From VMFW01 sp038058095 (lineage in GTDB: Bacteria; Patescibacteriota; Minisyncoccia; UBA6257; 2-01-FULL-56-20), in NCBI GenBank assembly GCA_038058095.1, contig JBBUBW010000050.1, forward strand, positions 1-34,843: a DNA stretch of 34,843 nt. Direction: 5' to 3'. The position numbers and the translations under genes were made by a program. Below the pieces are notes generated by a model. The model saw only the letters and a list, made by a program, of their open reading frames with translations. It was not told the DNA's origin and did no database searches. Positions 5,717 through 12,971 of the stretch are shown one piece after another. Numbering within the stretch: position 1 is the stretch's first letter; every line of letters starts with the position of its first letter.

Positions 5717-6179
5717 ATACCCCCAAAATTCCTGCCACCTCCTTAATCTCGTCCCCTATTCCCTCAATCAAATCATATTTCGAAACTTCCGAAGCGCTAA
5801 CCCAAGCGTAATCCGTAAAATCCTTCGAAATTTTTACCTCTCCGCTTTTATATTTAGCAAAGTAAGACAAAGTTACTACCGGATACCCGTCCAGCCGAAC
5901 AAAAACCAAGTCACAAAGATATTTCGGCTTTTCTATTTCTAAATCCACTTCTTCCTTAACCTCCTTCCTTAAAACCCATTCCACCACGCCGTACCACTGC
6001 GGAAATCCCGCCGTCTTCGGCAAATGTTCGTATTCATGCAAAACTAATTTCCCGCCCGGCACCGTCCATCTATTAGGAAAAGCTTTTTCGTGCGCCGCTC
6101 TTTTCACAATTAAAAACTTCCCATCTTTTTCTATGATGCACGTCGCCACCACAAAATGTAGCCGCGGATCGATATCCAT
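5715..6179 (-). CDS. Nudix hydrolase with an insertion in the Nudix box
   Basis: Nudix pyrophosphohydrolase (154 residues), probably acting on a nucleoside diphosphate derivative. N-terminal strand HFVVATCIIEKDGKFLIVKRA and WTVPGGKL are typical. Between GGKL and the helix RKEVKEEVDLEI (the REVxEExGL part) there are about 18 extra residues (HEYEHLPKTAGFPQWYG), longer than the standard five-residue gap. The metal-binding Glu residues are kept. It converges on the ncRNA terminator. Substrate not predictable. Confidence 0.85.
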   Translation of the reverse strand: MDIDPRLHFVVATCIIEKDGKFLIVKRAAHEKAFPNRWTVPGGKLVLHEYEHLPKTAGFPQWYGVVEWVLRKEVKEEVDLEIEKPKYLCDLVFVRLDGYPVVTLSYFAKYKSGEVKISKDFTDYAWVSASEVSKYDLIEGIGDEIKEVAGILGV

Positions 6180-6223
6180 TTTTTTAATTAAACCATAACT
6201 TCCTATTCTTTTCTATTCTAACC

Positions 6224-6265
6224 TTAGTACACCAATTTAAACGATCGTGCAAATCAGTGTACTAA
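6224..6265. repeat. 9-bp inverted repeat between Nudix genes
   Basis: TTAGTACAC (6224-6232) and GTGTACTAA (6257-6265) are perfect complements around 24 bp. Its inverted copy of GTACACCAAT recurs near 12434 as ATTGGTGTAC next to the rnpB promoter. It could be a protein-binding site or a small repeat. Confidence 0.4.
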
Positions 6266-6289
6266 CTCGAAAAAGAAACAACTTCGTCG

Positions 6290-6739
6290 TTATTCTCCCT
6301 GATAAATTTTCCCCGCCAAACAATTTTTGAGCAGTTTTTCGGCCGGAGGAAACATAGGGCTGGGCAAATCTTTCAAATCAAACCACCTCCACTCAGTTAT
6401 TTCATCCGGCTCCATCACTTTCGGCTCACCATAAAAATTCTCACAAACAAACCCGATTGTCACAAAGTGCGCGTCCGCCACGCGCTCATTTCCTACGCTT
6501 GCTAATTTCAAATCCTTCGGATCAAGTTTAATACTAGTCTCCTCAAGCGTTTCCCGGCAAGCTCCATCAGCAATCGTCTCTCCAAAATCCAGCTTCCCGC
6601 CCGGCACCGTCCAAGTCCCTTCGCCATGCAATAAACTATCCGCCTTTTCGGGGTCTTCGTGCCGACGTCCCATCAAAACCTTCCCGTCTTTTATTAGCGC
6701 TACTCCGACCCCTACCCCCACTTTTGGTGCAAATGCCAT
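6290..6739 (-). CDS. MutT-like Nudix hydrolase
   Basis: 149-residue Nudix protein with a canonical box GGKLDFGETIADGACRETLEETSI (Gx5Ex7REUxEExxU), preceded by VALIKDGKVLMGRR and WTVPGG. MutT-like enzymes hydrolyse (d)NTP or nucleotide-sugar derivatives. Its ATG overlaps the TAA of the kinase-like gene upstream (TAATG), so translation is probably coupled, which ties it to nucleotide metabolism. Confidence 0.9.
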   Translation of the reverse strand: MAFAPKVGVGVGVALIKDGKVLMGRRHEDPEKADSLLHGEGTWTVPGGKLDFGETIADGACRETLEETSIKLDPKDLKLASVGNERVADAHFVTIGFVCENFYGEPKVMEPDEITEWRWFDLKDLPSPMFPPAEKLLKNCLAGKIYQGE

Positions 6740-7809
6740 TAGAGATTTAAAACCTCCGCCGTCTGTTTAATAAACCCCAAAGCCACCGGCGCCGGCAATA
6801 AACTCACCGACTCCACTCCGTCATCATCCGGCACCACCCACGGCTCTTCAATAATTTCGATTTTCCCATCCGCTCCTTTTTTATAACTATACATCGGCGT
6901 CACCTCATATTTTTCCACATAATCCCACGCCTTATCTTTCGGAATCGAATTCCTAAGTTTAATCTGCGGCAAACCTTTAAGTGTCAAAAGTTGCCGGAAA
7001 ATTTTGTCATCGAGTTCCAACCTATCCCGAATCGGCTCAATCCCCAGCGAATCTCCTTCCTTAGTCACCATTCGCGCTTTGTTGCACTTGGGATCATCAC
7101 ACATCAAATAAAACTCTCCCGTTTTTTCGTCTTGCCCAATAAACGCCGTGGGCGCCAATTTCAAACTCCTTGGAGTTTTACAAATCGGACAAATCACTCT
7201 CGCCTTAATCCTCGCGTCAATCACCGTCTCCGGCACACTAATAAACACCAAAAAATCAGGATCGTCTCTGTATCCTAAAACTTGTTTTAGCATCAAAGAA
7301 TATCCAATCTGATCGAGCGCTCTCGGGAAGCCGTCAATAAAAATCGCCTGCCTCGGCCGCCTCGAAATCTCATACTGCAAAAGCGCTACAATAAGTTCCG
7401 AAGAAACCAAAGACTTCGTGTCTCGCCCTAAAATAATATCTTCCACTTCTTGAAGCGAATGAAATCCACGATAGTTTTTTTCAAGCGATGCCATTAATTC
7501 TTTCTTGCCTTCTCCGGTCTCAATCGCTCGGTGAACATCTCGAACCACATCCCCCACTGAAATATGCCCCACTTTATTTTTCCCCACCGCCTCCATAAAA
7601 AGCTTGGAGTAAGTCCCCTTGCCCGAATTTTTCTTCCCCATCAAAAACGCCAAAAAAGTATTTTTCTCCAAATACTTCTTTAACTTCTCAATTTCTTTCC
7701 CCGCCTTCGCCTCAAAATATTTTTTCCGTTCAATGGGATCATTCAAATTAAACCTCCCCTCGACTCCGGAAATTTTAGTTTTAAAAATTGGAAAGTCGAT
7801 ACTGCGCAT
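6739..7809 (-). CDS. Adenylate-kinase-like nucleoside monophosphate kinase with long N-terminal extension
   Basis: P-loop GKKNSGKGT at residues 58-66 preceded by LAFLM, the NMP-binding region with VGDVVRD, and FIDGFPRALDQ are adenylate kinase signatures. The LID has a zinc-finger-like set CPIC...CDDPKC, followed by the arginine-rich DRLELDD helix. At 356 residues it exceeds ordinary adenylate kinase (about 215) through about 50 N-terminal residues and a C-terminal region of about 80. It could phosphorylate AMP or another NMP. A TTGCCG-17-TAGAAT promoter lies upstream, and the Nudix gene is coupled downstream. Confidence 0.85.
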   Translation of the reverse strand: MRSIDFPIFKTKISGVEGRFNLNDPIERKKYFEAKAGKEIEKLKKYLEKNTFLAFLMGKKNSGKGTYSKLFMEAVGKNKVGHISVGDVVRDVHRAIETGEGKKELMASLEKNYRGFHSLQEVEDIILGRDTKSLVSSELIVALLQYEISRRPRQAIFIDGFPRALDQIGYSLMLKQVLGYRDDPDFLVFISVPETVIDARIKARVICPICKTPRSLKLAPTAFIGQDEKTGEFYLMCDDPKCNKARMVTKEGDSLGIEPIRDRLELDDKIFRQLLTLKGLPQIKLRNSIPKDKAWDYVEKYEVTPMYSYKKGADGKIEIIEEPWVVPDDDGVESVSLLPAPVALGFIKQTAEVLNL

Positions 7810-7851
7810 AAATTATGTTTTGTGTATATTTGTACGACGAATTTGGCTTAA

Positions 7852-7880
7852 ATTCTAACTGAAAACAAAAATAACGGCAA
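7852..7880 (-). promoter_or_regulatory. Putative promoter of the kinase-Nudix operon
   Basis: Minus-strand TTGCCG (7880-7875) and TAGAAT (7857-7852) with a 17-bp spacer, about 45 bp before the kinase ATG. Confidence 0.55.
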
Positions 7881-7902
7881 ATCGAAACTCTTTATCTGCC
7901 AA

Positions 7903-9348
7903 CTATTTCAGCTTCAGTCCAAGCTCGTCTAATTGCTTTTTATCCACCTCGCTCGGCGCACCCATCATCAAATCCCGCCCATCTCCGGTTTTCGGAAACG
8001 CAATCACCTCGCGAATATTCGGCTCATTTTGGAAAAGCATCACCAAACGGTCAATTCCAGGCGCGATCCCTCCGTGTGGCGGTACGCCGTACTCAAACGC
8101 TTGAAGCATGTGCCCAAATTGACGTCGCACATCCTCTGGCTTATTCCCCAACCGTTCAAAAACTTTCGCCAGCAACTCTTGGTTGTAAATCCTGATTGAT
8201 CCTCCGCCCACCTCGTAACCGTTCAAGACAAAGTCATATTGATAAGCCAAAAGCTTCAGAGATTCCTTCTCCGAATCCAAAATCTTCATCAAATTTTTGT
8301 ATTCCTCGGAACTAGCATGCTGAAATCTAACCGGATCAAGCGAAGTATCCGTTGAAGGTAACGTGAAAGGATGGTGCACCGCGCCCAAACTGCCGTCGTC
8401 CTTCTTCTCGAACATCGGAAAATCCGTCACAAACGCGAACGCTAATTCGTTCGGATCGTTCTTATCTTTTCTCAAGTCCGGTTTATCGGAATTGTATTCT
8501 GCCATCACGTCCGCATATTTTAGCCGCGGCAACCTTCCATCCTTGTCTAAAGTCGAAATTGTCTTTTCGGGAAAAAGTTCCTTTGTGAGTTTGATAAATA
8601 AATCTTCCGTTAAATTCAAAATATCTTCCTGCGTCACAAAACTCATCTCAATATCGAGCTGTGTAAATTCCGGTTGCCTGTCTCCACGTGTATCCTCGTC
8701 TCTAAAACATCTCACAATCTGAAAATATTTCTCTAAACCCCCGACCATTAAAAGTTGCTTATACTGTTGGGGTGATTGCGGCAAAGCGTAAAAATCTCCT
8801 TTCTGAATTCGAGATGGCACCAAATAATCTCTCGCTCCTTCCGGCGTGGACTTGCTCAAATATGGCGTTTCAACCTCTACAAATCCCCTTTCGCTCAAAT
8901 AATCCCGAATATATTTTGTAACTTTATGGCGAACAATTAAATTATTTTTTACTCTCTCTCGCCGAATATCCAAATACCGATACTTCATCCTCGTCTCTTC
9001 TCCAATTTCATATCCGTCAGTATCTAATGGCATAGGCAACTCCGCGGACGGATTTAAAATCTCCAAACCCGTTGCTTGAATTTCATACGACCCCGTCGGA
9101 ATTTTTTCGTTCACTAACTTCTCAGGCCGTTTCGCCACCTTGCCTGTTAGCTTAATCACATATTCCCCTCTTAAGCTACCAGCTTCTTTCATCTCCGGAC
9201 CAAAGACAACCTGCACCAACCCGCTCCTATCCCTTAAATCAATAAAAACCAATTTTCCATGATCCCGCCTCGAATGCACCCACCCATAGAGCTCCACCTC
9301 CTCCCCTTCTTTTTTCGTTATATCTAAAATTAAAGTTCTATTTTGCAT
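7903..9348 (-). CDS. aspS: Aspartate--tRNA ligase lacking the GAD insertion domain
   Basis: Class II aminoacyl-tRNA synthetase, charging tRNA-Asp (perhaps also tRNA-Asn). The N-terminal OB fold (about 1-105, YGWVHSRRDHGKLVFIDLRDRSG) is followed by bacterial-type catalytic motifs: YRYLDIRRE, YALPQSPQQYKQLLM, FRDEDTRGDRQPEFTQLDIEMSF and PHGGIAPGIDRLVMLF. DKPDLR is followed after about 14 residues by FAFVTDFPMFE, where usual bacterial AspRS carries a GAD domain of roughly 100 or more residues. This explains 481 rather than about 590 residues. Catalytic core appears complete. Confidence 0.95.
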   Translation of the reverse strand: MQNRTLILDITKKEGEEVELYGWVHSRRDHGKLVFIDLRDRSGLVQVVFGPEMKEAGSLRGEYVIKLTGKVAKRPEKLVNEKIPTGSYEIQATGLEILNPSAELPMPLDTDGYEIGEETRMKYRYLDIRRERVKNNLIVRHKVTKYIRDYLSERGFVEVETPYLSKSTPEGARDYLVPSRIQKGDFYALPQSPQQYKQLLMVGGLEKYFQIVRCFRDEDTRGDRQPEFTQLDIEMSFVTQEDILNLTEDLFIKLTKELFPEKTISTLDKDGRLPRLKYADVMAEYNSDKPDLRKDKNDPNELAFAFVTDFPMFEKKDDGSLGAVHHPFTLPSTDTSLDPVRFQHASSEEYKNLMKILDSEKESLKLLAYQYDFVLNGYEVGGGSIRIYNQELLAKVFERLGNKPEDVRRQFGHMLQAFEYGVPPHGGIAPGIDRLVMLFQNEPNIREVIAFPKTGDGRDLMMGAPSEVDKKQLDELGLKLK

Positions 9349-9440
9349 GTAAACTAAAAGCTGTCGGCACTTCTAAGAGGAATAACGACAGTAAGATATC
9401 CCCTTCCTAATAGCAGAAACCTGTTCTAAAATTATACATA

Positions 9441-9929
9441 ATGATCTCCCTAGAGCAAATGCTCATAAATTTAGTTCTCGCGATGGCTTTGGGCGCCTTT
9501 ATTGGCCTTGAACGAGAAATGGCCGGCAAAGAAGCCGGCATCCGAACTTCAATGCTCGTCTCCGGTGGCGCCGCCATTTTCACCATCATTGCCCTTTCTC
9601 TTCCGTACATAATAACAGCGCATGCTCCCAACACCCTAGATGACGTCTTAGCTCGAAACAGCGGCTTCTTAACCGTCATCGCCAACATCGTCGTTGGTAT
9701 CGGATTCTTGGGCGCCGGCATCATCATTAAAACTAAAGAACACGTCCATGGCCTCACCACCGCCGCCGACATCTGGATGGCTTCAGCTATCGGCGTCCTA
9801 GTCGGCTTAGGCCTTTCCACCTTCGCCATCGCCGCCACCGCCATCGTGGTTCTCCTCCTTTTCATTCTCCGCAAAGCCCGAATCTCCGAAAAAATCGACA
9901 AAGAATTTGACGAGCTCGACGACCACTAG
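9441..9929 (+). CDS. MgtC/SapB family membrane protein
   Basis: 162-residue MgtC-like inner-membrane protein. Membrane segments near 8-25, 38-58, 78-98 (IVVGIGFLGAGIII, the family signature), 105-140, plus the conserved GLEREMAGKEAGIRTSMLVSGGAA. Relatives bear on Mg2+ starvation tolerance and can modulate F-type ATPase; the exact activity is unsettled. The tail is charged and acidic (SEKIDKEFDELDDH). A long reading frame on the other strand here is a shadow. Confidence 0.85.
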   Translation: MISLEQMLINLVLAMALGAFIGLEREMAGKEAGIRTSMLVSGGAAIFTIIALSLPYIITAHAPNTLDDVLARNSGFLTVIANIVVGIGFLGAGIIIKTKEHVHGLTTAADIWMASAIGVLVGLGLSTFAIAATAIVVLLLFILRKARISEKIDKEFDELDDH

Positions 9930-10001
9930 CCCACCCAAAACCCAAACTCTAAATAAAAACGCCAACGGGAATTAAATCACTAAGAAAACCAAAAAAGCTA
10001 C

Positions 10002-10748
10002 ATGAATATACCAGAAATAAGTAAAAACCAGCCGGCTAACCCAGCAACAGAAAACAAAAAGAGGCCGTCCCTCACTTTCGCTATCCCTATAGTTGCAACG
10101 TTTATTGCCGTCAGTATATTTTTGCTCCCTAATTTTTACATCTTACTCATAGGAGGAGCATTTGTGGACAAAATAGGAACTATCGGAATTTCTCTAAGTT
10201 TAATATACCTCTCAATACTCTATGTTTTTGTAAGAATATTCCTCTATAAGGCAAAAAAATACCTAGAACCAAAATCTAAATACAGGGTAATAATTCCAAT
10301 ATTTATGACCATATTACCTCCGTTAATCTTTTTTACCACACAATATCTAATAAACATTATCATCGCAATAATCCTAGCTGTTATCGTCGTCTATATTGTC
10401 TTGCGTGCCGCTAGAAAGGAAAAGTATCCAGAAGTAGAATTTAAAAAATCAAAAAACAGTTTAACACCAGTTGTGGTAGGTTTTCTTATAGTTTTTTATC
10501 TCATAAATTACTTACTGGGGAAAATCATATTTCCCAGACCTTTAATCGTGAATACTCTCGAAAATGGAACTATGTACGAACTACTTGCAATATTTCTGGT
10601 GAATCTAATAATCTATGAACTACTAGCCTATCTAGGCATAAAACTACTGAGAAAAGTTTCAACCAAATATATAAACCCCGACTCCACATTAATAACTATT
10701 ACTTCAATAATCATAATCCTAGCTCCATTTCTCTCGGGTTTCTTCTAA
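10002..10748 (+). CDS. Unidentified polytopic membrane protein
   Basis: 248 residues with a polar N-terminus (PEISKNQPANPATENKKRP) followed by about seven hydrophobic segments near 25-50, 57-80, 97-112, 113-133, 152-172, 190-212 and 225-246, separated by Lys-rich loops. No family motif recognised. The gene is more AT-rich than its neighbours and uses ATA/AAA codons heavily, which may mean recent acquisition or weak expression. No clear Shine-Dalgarno sequence. Confidence 0.7.
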   Translation: MNIPEISKNQPANPATENKKRPSLTFAIPIVATFIAVSIFLLPNFYILLIGGAFVDKIGTIGISLSLIYLSILYVFVRIFLYKAKKYLEPKSKYRVIIPIFMTILPPLIFFTTQYLINIIIAIILAVIVVYIVLRAARKEKYPEVEFKKSKNSLTPVVVGFLIVFYLINYLLGKIIFPRPLIVNTLENGTMYELLAIFLVNLIIYELLAYLGIKLLRKVSTKYINPDSTLITITSIIIILAPFLSGFF

Positions 10749-10755
10749 TTAGAGA

Positions 10756-11352
10756 TTAATCCACCCAAAACCTCCACTTTCGTTTAGCCCAATACGGTCC
10801 CGCGTAATTCACGCCCACCCTCGGGCCTTTTTTGATTCTAGCTCTAGAAATTTTCACACCTCTATCCTCAACCCACAACCCGCTCGCCTTACTCGCTGGC
10901 AATCCGTTTAATTTTTTATCAATCTTTAAAAATTTTGTGAGTTTTGCTGGCCCTCCTAAGTTTTTCACAGAAAAAGTTTGTCGGGCTGGACCATTCAACT
11001 TAGCGCCTTGCCCTCTTAGGTTTTTCGGAGAAAAATCTTGGAGGGCGCGTATTAAAATAGCGGCGGGATATCCTTCCTCTCTCGTCACAATATTCAGCAT
11101 CCAATGCATTCCATAAGTGAAATAAACATACCAACGTCCTGCTGGTCCAAACATAATCGAGTTCCTTGCCGTTTTCCCCCGGAAAGCATGCGAAGCCTTA
11201 TCGCCAAAACCATCATAAACCTCAACTTCGGTAATCATTAGCGAGATTTCACGCTGTCCAACTTTTCTCACCAAAAATTTCCCAAGCAAATCCTTCGCCA
11301 CTTTCTCCGTTGGTCTATTAAAAAACTTTTGATTTAAAATTTTCTTTCCCAC
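10756..11352 (-). CDS. 3-methyladenine DNA glycosylase (AAG/MPG family)
   Basis: Base-excision repair glycosylase removing alkylated purines. Family segments in order: DLLGKFLVRK, MITEVEVYDGFGDKASHAFRGKTARNSIMFGPAGRWYVYFTYGMHWMLNIVT (catalytic-type Glu in EVEVY), AAILIRAL, then GGPAKLTKFLKI and GPRVGVNYAGPYWAKRKWRFW. 198 residues is normal. The variable loop between IRAL and GGPAKL is built from two similar peptides (FSPKNLRGQGAKL, FSVKNLGGPAKL) encoded by two palindromic repeats (10950-10986, 11010-11046), a third copy of which lies outside genes. Reading frame is intact. Confidence 0.92.
   Translation of the reverse strand: MGKKILNQKFFNRPTEKVAKDLLGKFLVRKVGQREISLMITEVEVYDGFGDKASHAFRGKTARNSIMFGPAGRWYVYFTYGMHWMLNIVTREEGYPAAILIRALQDFSPKNLRGQGAKLNGPARQTFSVKNLGGPAKLTKFLKIDKKLNGLPASKASGLWVEDRGVKISRARIKKGPRVGVNYAGPYWAKRKWRFWVD
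10950..10986. repeat. Palindromic repeat copy 1, inside the glycosylase gene
   Basis: GCCC...GGGC outer arms with an inner TTTTTC-aca-GAAAAA stem. Its CCCTCCTAAGTTTTTCAC matches the intergenic copy at 11900 at 17 of 18 positions allowing one missing T. Confidence 0.6.
11010..11046. repeat. Palindromic repeat copy 2, inside the glycosylase gene
   Basis: GCCCTC (11010-11015) pairs with GAGGGC (11041-11046), with inner TTTTTC-gga-GAAAAA. Same layout as copy 1, 60 bp away, and encodes the similar peptide. Confidence 0.6.
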
Positions 11353-11367
11353 AAACTAATCATAACT

Positions 11368-11402
11368 AAAAAACCGCGCGGCAAACAACCGCGCGGTTTT
11401 TT
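11368..11402. terminator. Bidirectional intrinsic terminator
   Basis: AAAAAACCGCGCGG (11368-11381) and CCGCGCGGTTTTTT (11389-11402) are perfect complements around a 7-nt loop, with six T on each strand. It ends the leftward transcript of the small membrane protein gene and insulates the glycosylase gene. Confidence 0.92.
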
Positions 11403-11871
11403 AGAAAATAACTTTAAGCAGTCGGAGGAGTACTGGGAGGAACGCTCGGCGGAACATAATTCGCCGGCTGAACGCTTGTTTGAAACCTCGCTTCACTGCA
11501 AAATAATAAACAATTGCGCCTATAACGCCTGTCAGTAATATAAGCAAAAGCCACAAAACTTTGTTTTCGATCGGATTCTTAATAGCGTGCACAAGCATCA
11601 TAACCCAAAAGATGAAAAACAAAATTCCAACAACAAAAAACAGGGTGATTATACCCAACCCAAAACCAAGACCCGTTTTTAGTTTTTCGAAAACCTGGTC
11701 GCATGGCACCTTCACTCCGTTAACTATACAGTCCGACGAAAGGGAAGGATTTTGCCCAGTGAGTCCAGCTGGACCGACTGTATTTCCTAAGTCAGGTACG
11801 TTTGGAACCTGCGCGAAAGCCACACTCGAAGAAATAATCAGTAATGCTAAAACAAAAAGTCCTTTTTTCAT
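11401..11871 (-). CDS. Small exported membrane protein with PLDc_N-like domain, probable 3' frameshift
   Basis: Start chosen at MKKGLFVLALLIISSSVAFAQ, a clear signal peptide with an AFAQ cleavage site; an upstream start adds six residues. After a Pro/Gly-rich stretch with two Cys (SDCIVNGVKVPCDQ) come two membrane helices, the second in PIENKVLWLLLILLTGVIGAIVYYFAVKR, the pattern of PLDc_N/phospholipase-nuclease N-terminal regions. The frame then ends in an odd basic tail overlapping the terminator. Shifting frame at about 11490 gives FQTSVQPANYVPPSVPPSTP ending PTA and stopping at 11414-11416 before the terminator, a far more natural tail. An indel is likely. Confidence 0.7.
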   Translation of the reverse strand: MKKGLFVLALLIISSSVAFAQVPNVPDLGNTVGPAGLTGQNPSLSSDCIVNGVKVPCDQVFEKLKTGLGFGLGIITLFFVVGILFFIFWVMMLVHAIKNPIENKVLWLLLILLTGVIGAIVYYFAVKRGFKQAFSRRIMFRRAFLPVLLRLLKVIF

Positions 11872-11899
11872 TAATTTAATTATTAACACGACCTTTTTA

Positions 11900-11938
11900 C
11901 CCTCCTAAGTTTTCACTTACGAAAAAAAATTAAGAGGG
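11900..11938. repeat. Palindromic repeat copy 3, intergenic
   Basis: CCCTC (11900-11904) and GAGGG (11934-11938) enclose CTAAGTTTTC...GAAAA...TTAA. Nearly identical in its left half to the copy inside the glycosylase gene. Located in the 5' region of the small membrane protein gene. Confidence 0.55.
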
Positions 11939-11964
11939 CAAACCAACTCATAAATTTTAACATA

Positions 11965-11997
11965 TTTAAAAACAAAACACCCCCGTTTTAGCGGGGG
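11965..11997 (-). terminator. Intrinsic terminator of rnpB
   Basis: CCCCCG/CGGGGG (11980-11985 with 11992-11997) around a 6-nt loop. On the minus strand it is followed by TGTTTTGTTTTTA. It sits immediately after the RNase P RNA 3' end. Confidence 0.85.
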
Positions 11998-12002
11998 CAT
12001 TT

Positions 12003-12400
12003 TGTGGCAATTCGTAAGCGGGATTCTGTCTCGCCCGCCATAGCTTTCGCGAAGGCGGGGTTAACGATCATTTATCTGGGCCCTTGATTGCTCGCGGGCT
12101 CGAGCGGCACTTCCAGCATCACTTTTTGAAAAGTGGTGCTGGACACGACCTTGCACTCAGTAAGGATTTAGCCGTTTCACCTCTGTCTTTTCGTCCCTAT
12201 AACAGAGTTGGACCAAACTAGCTTGGGATTGGGTCCCTCTAGTCCTTTCGAACCAGAGCGTCACTGCTCGCACCTCTACGCTTACGCGCGCCTCGCCGTT
12301 AGCGAGGTACTTTTTTAAACATTGGTTACCCAATGAGTGAGTGTCCCGACTTTCCTCCCATTGAAATAAATCAAAGAGCGATCATCTGAATTACCAACAC
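12003..12400 (-). ncRNA. rnpB: RNase P RNA (bacterial type A-like)
   Basis: Catalytic RNA that trims 5' leaders from tRNA precursors. Reading the minus strand, it has GGGAGGAAAGTCGGGACACTC (the P4/CR-I segment), TGGTTCGAAAGGACT, AGATAAATGATCG (before P19) and the 3' conserved ACAGAATCCCGCTTACGAATT. P1 is formed by GGTAATTC at the 5' end and GAATTGCC at the 3' end. A palindrome (CCCGCC...GGCGGG, about 12036-12060) forms a P19-like helix. It has its own promoter (TTGCTA-17-TATAGT) and terminator. Exact ends are estimated to within about 5 nt. Confidence 0.95.
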
Positions 12401-12402
12401 CA

Positions 12403-12431
12403 ACTATACCCCATACCAACCAGAATAGCAA
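12403..12431 (-). promoter_or_regulatory. Promoter of rnpB
   Basis: Minus-strand TTGCTA (12431-12426), 17-bp spacer and TATAGT (12408-12403), predicting a start near 12396 at the base of P1. Confidence 0.75.
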
Positions 12432-12447
12432 GATTGGTGTACTGACG

Positions 12448-12625
12448 CTTAAGGAAAAATTTATTCCCGAAACCATAAGCGAGAGGCAAGGTAGAAATTA
12501 ACGAGCGAATAGAGAAAATATCCGGGTGCCCCCGAGCGAAGTCGAGGTGGGCGGTATTTTCTCGTATATGAGCGAGTTAAATTTCTCGAGCCGAAGCGGG
12601 TTGAGGAAATAGATTTTTCCTTAAT
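12448..12625. repeat. 178-bp foldback (long imperfect inverted repeat) A
   Basis: Outer arms TTAAGGAAAAATTTATTCCC (12449-12468) and GGAAATAGATTTTTCCTTAA (12605-12624) match at 18 of 20 positions. Pairing continues inward through AGAAATT-AAC.GAGCG, then GAGAAAATA/TATTTTCTC, then CCCCGAGC-gaag-TCGAGGTGGG at the tip. There is no reading frame of note. It fills the space between rnpB and the glutaredoxin gene. A MITE-like foldback or a very long hairpin RNA are both possible. Confidence 0.75.
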
Positions 12626-12632
12626 AAAAAAG

Positions 12633-12869
12633 TTATTTTAAATCCAAAAGCTCCATCAAATGTCCCTTATCAAATCCCACCACAACCTTCCCATCGATAT
12701 CTATAACCGGCACACCCAACTGGCCGGACTTATTAACCATTTCTTCCCGCGCTTTCAAATCCGTCGCCACATCTTTCTCTTCATACGCCACATTCTTTTC
12801 TTTAAAAAGCGCCTTCGCCATTTTGCAGTAAACACAAGTTGGAGTTGAATAAATTATTACTTTTGACAT
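12633..12869 (-). CDS. Glutaredoxin-like thiol oxidoreductase (NrdH/Grx type)
   Basis: 78-residue thioredoxin-fold protein. Redox motif C12-V-Y-C15 follows IIYSTPT, the cis-Pro occurs in LGVPVIDIDG, and GFDKGHLMELL ends the domain, a typical small glutaredoxin length. It probably reduces disulfides in partners such as ribonucleotide reductase; CVYC instead of CPYC suits Grx-like or NrdH-like proteins. It has its own TTGACG-17-TAAAAT promoter and starts after a terminator, so it is monocistronic. Confidence 0.92.
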   Translation of the reverse strand: MSKVIIYSTPTCVYCKMAKALFKEKNVAYEEKDVATDLKAREEMVNKSGQLGVPVIDIDGKVVVGFDKGHLMELLDLK

Positions 12870-12886
12870 ATTTTTTTATTACTAAA

Positions 12887-12915
12887 ATTTTACCCCTAAC
12901 CCAAAACCCCGTCAA
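12887..12915 (-). promoter_or_regulatory. Promoter of the glutaredoxin gene
   Basis: Minus-strand TTGACG (12915-12910), 17-bp spacer, TAAAAT (12892-12887), about 18 bp before the ATG. Confidence 0.75.
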
Positions 12916-12945
12916 ACTGGAAAACTCCGGCAAACCACAATAAAT

Positions 12946-12971
12946 GAAAAACCAGCGCAGACACGCTGGTT
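12946..12971 (-). terminator. Intrinsic terminator upstream of glutaredoxin gene
   Basis: AACCAGCG (12950-12957) pairs with CGCTGGTT (12964-12971), and on the minus strand a run of T follows (GGTTTTTC). It would end transcripts started at about 13256. Confidence 0.75.

Noticed and set aside
5623..5942. Short plus-strand frames at 5623-5811 and 5706-5942
   Set aside because: They cross the ncRNA terminator and lie antisense to the Nudix gene.
9407..9901. 164-codon open frame on the minus strand opposite the MgtC-like gene
   Set aside because: It is rich in Met/Arg/Ala/Pro with no recognisable domain and lies antisense to a gene with clear MgtC motifs, so it is a shadow frame.
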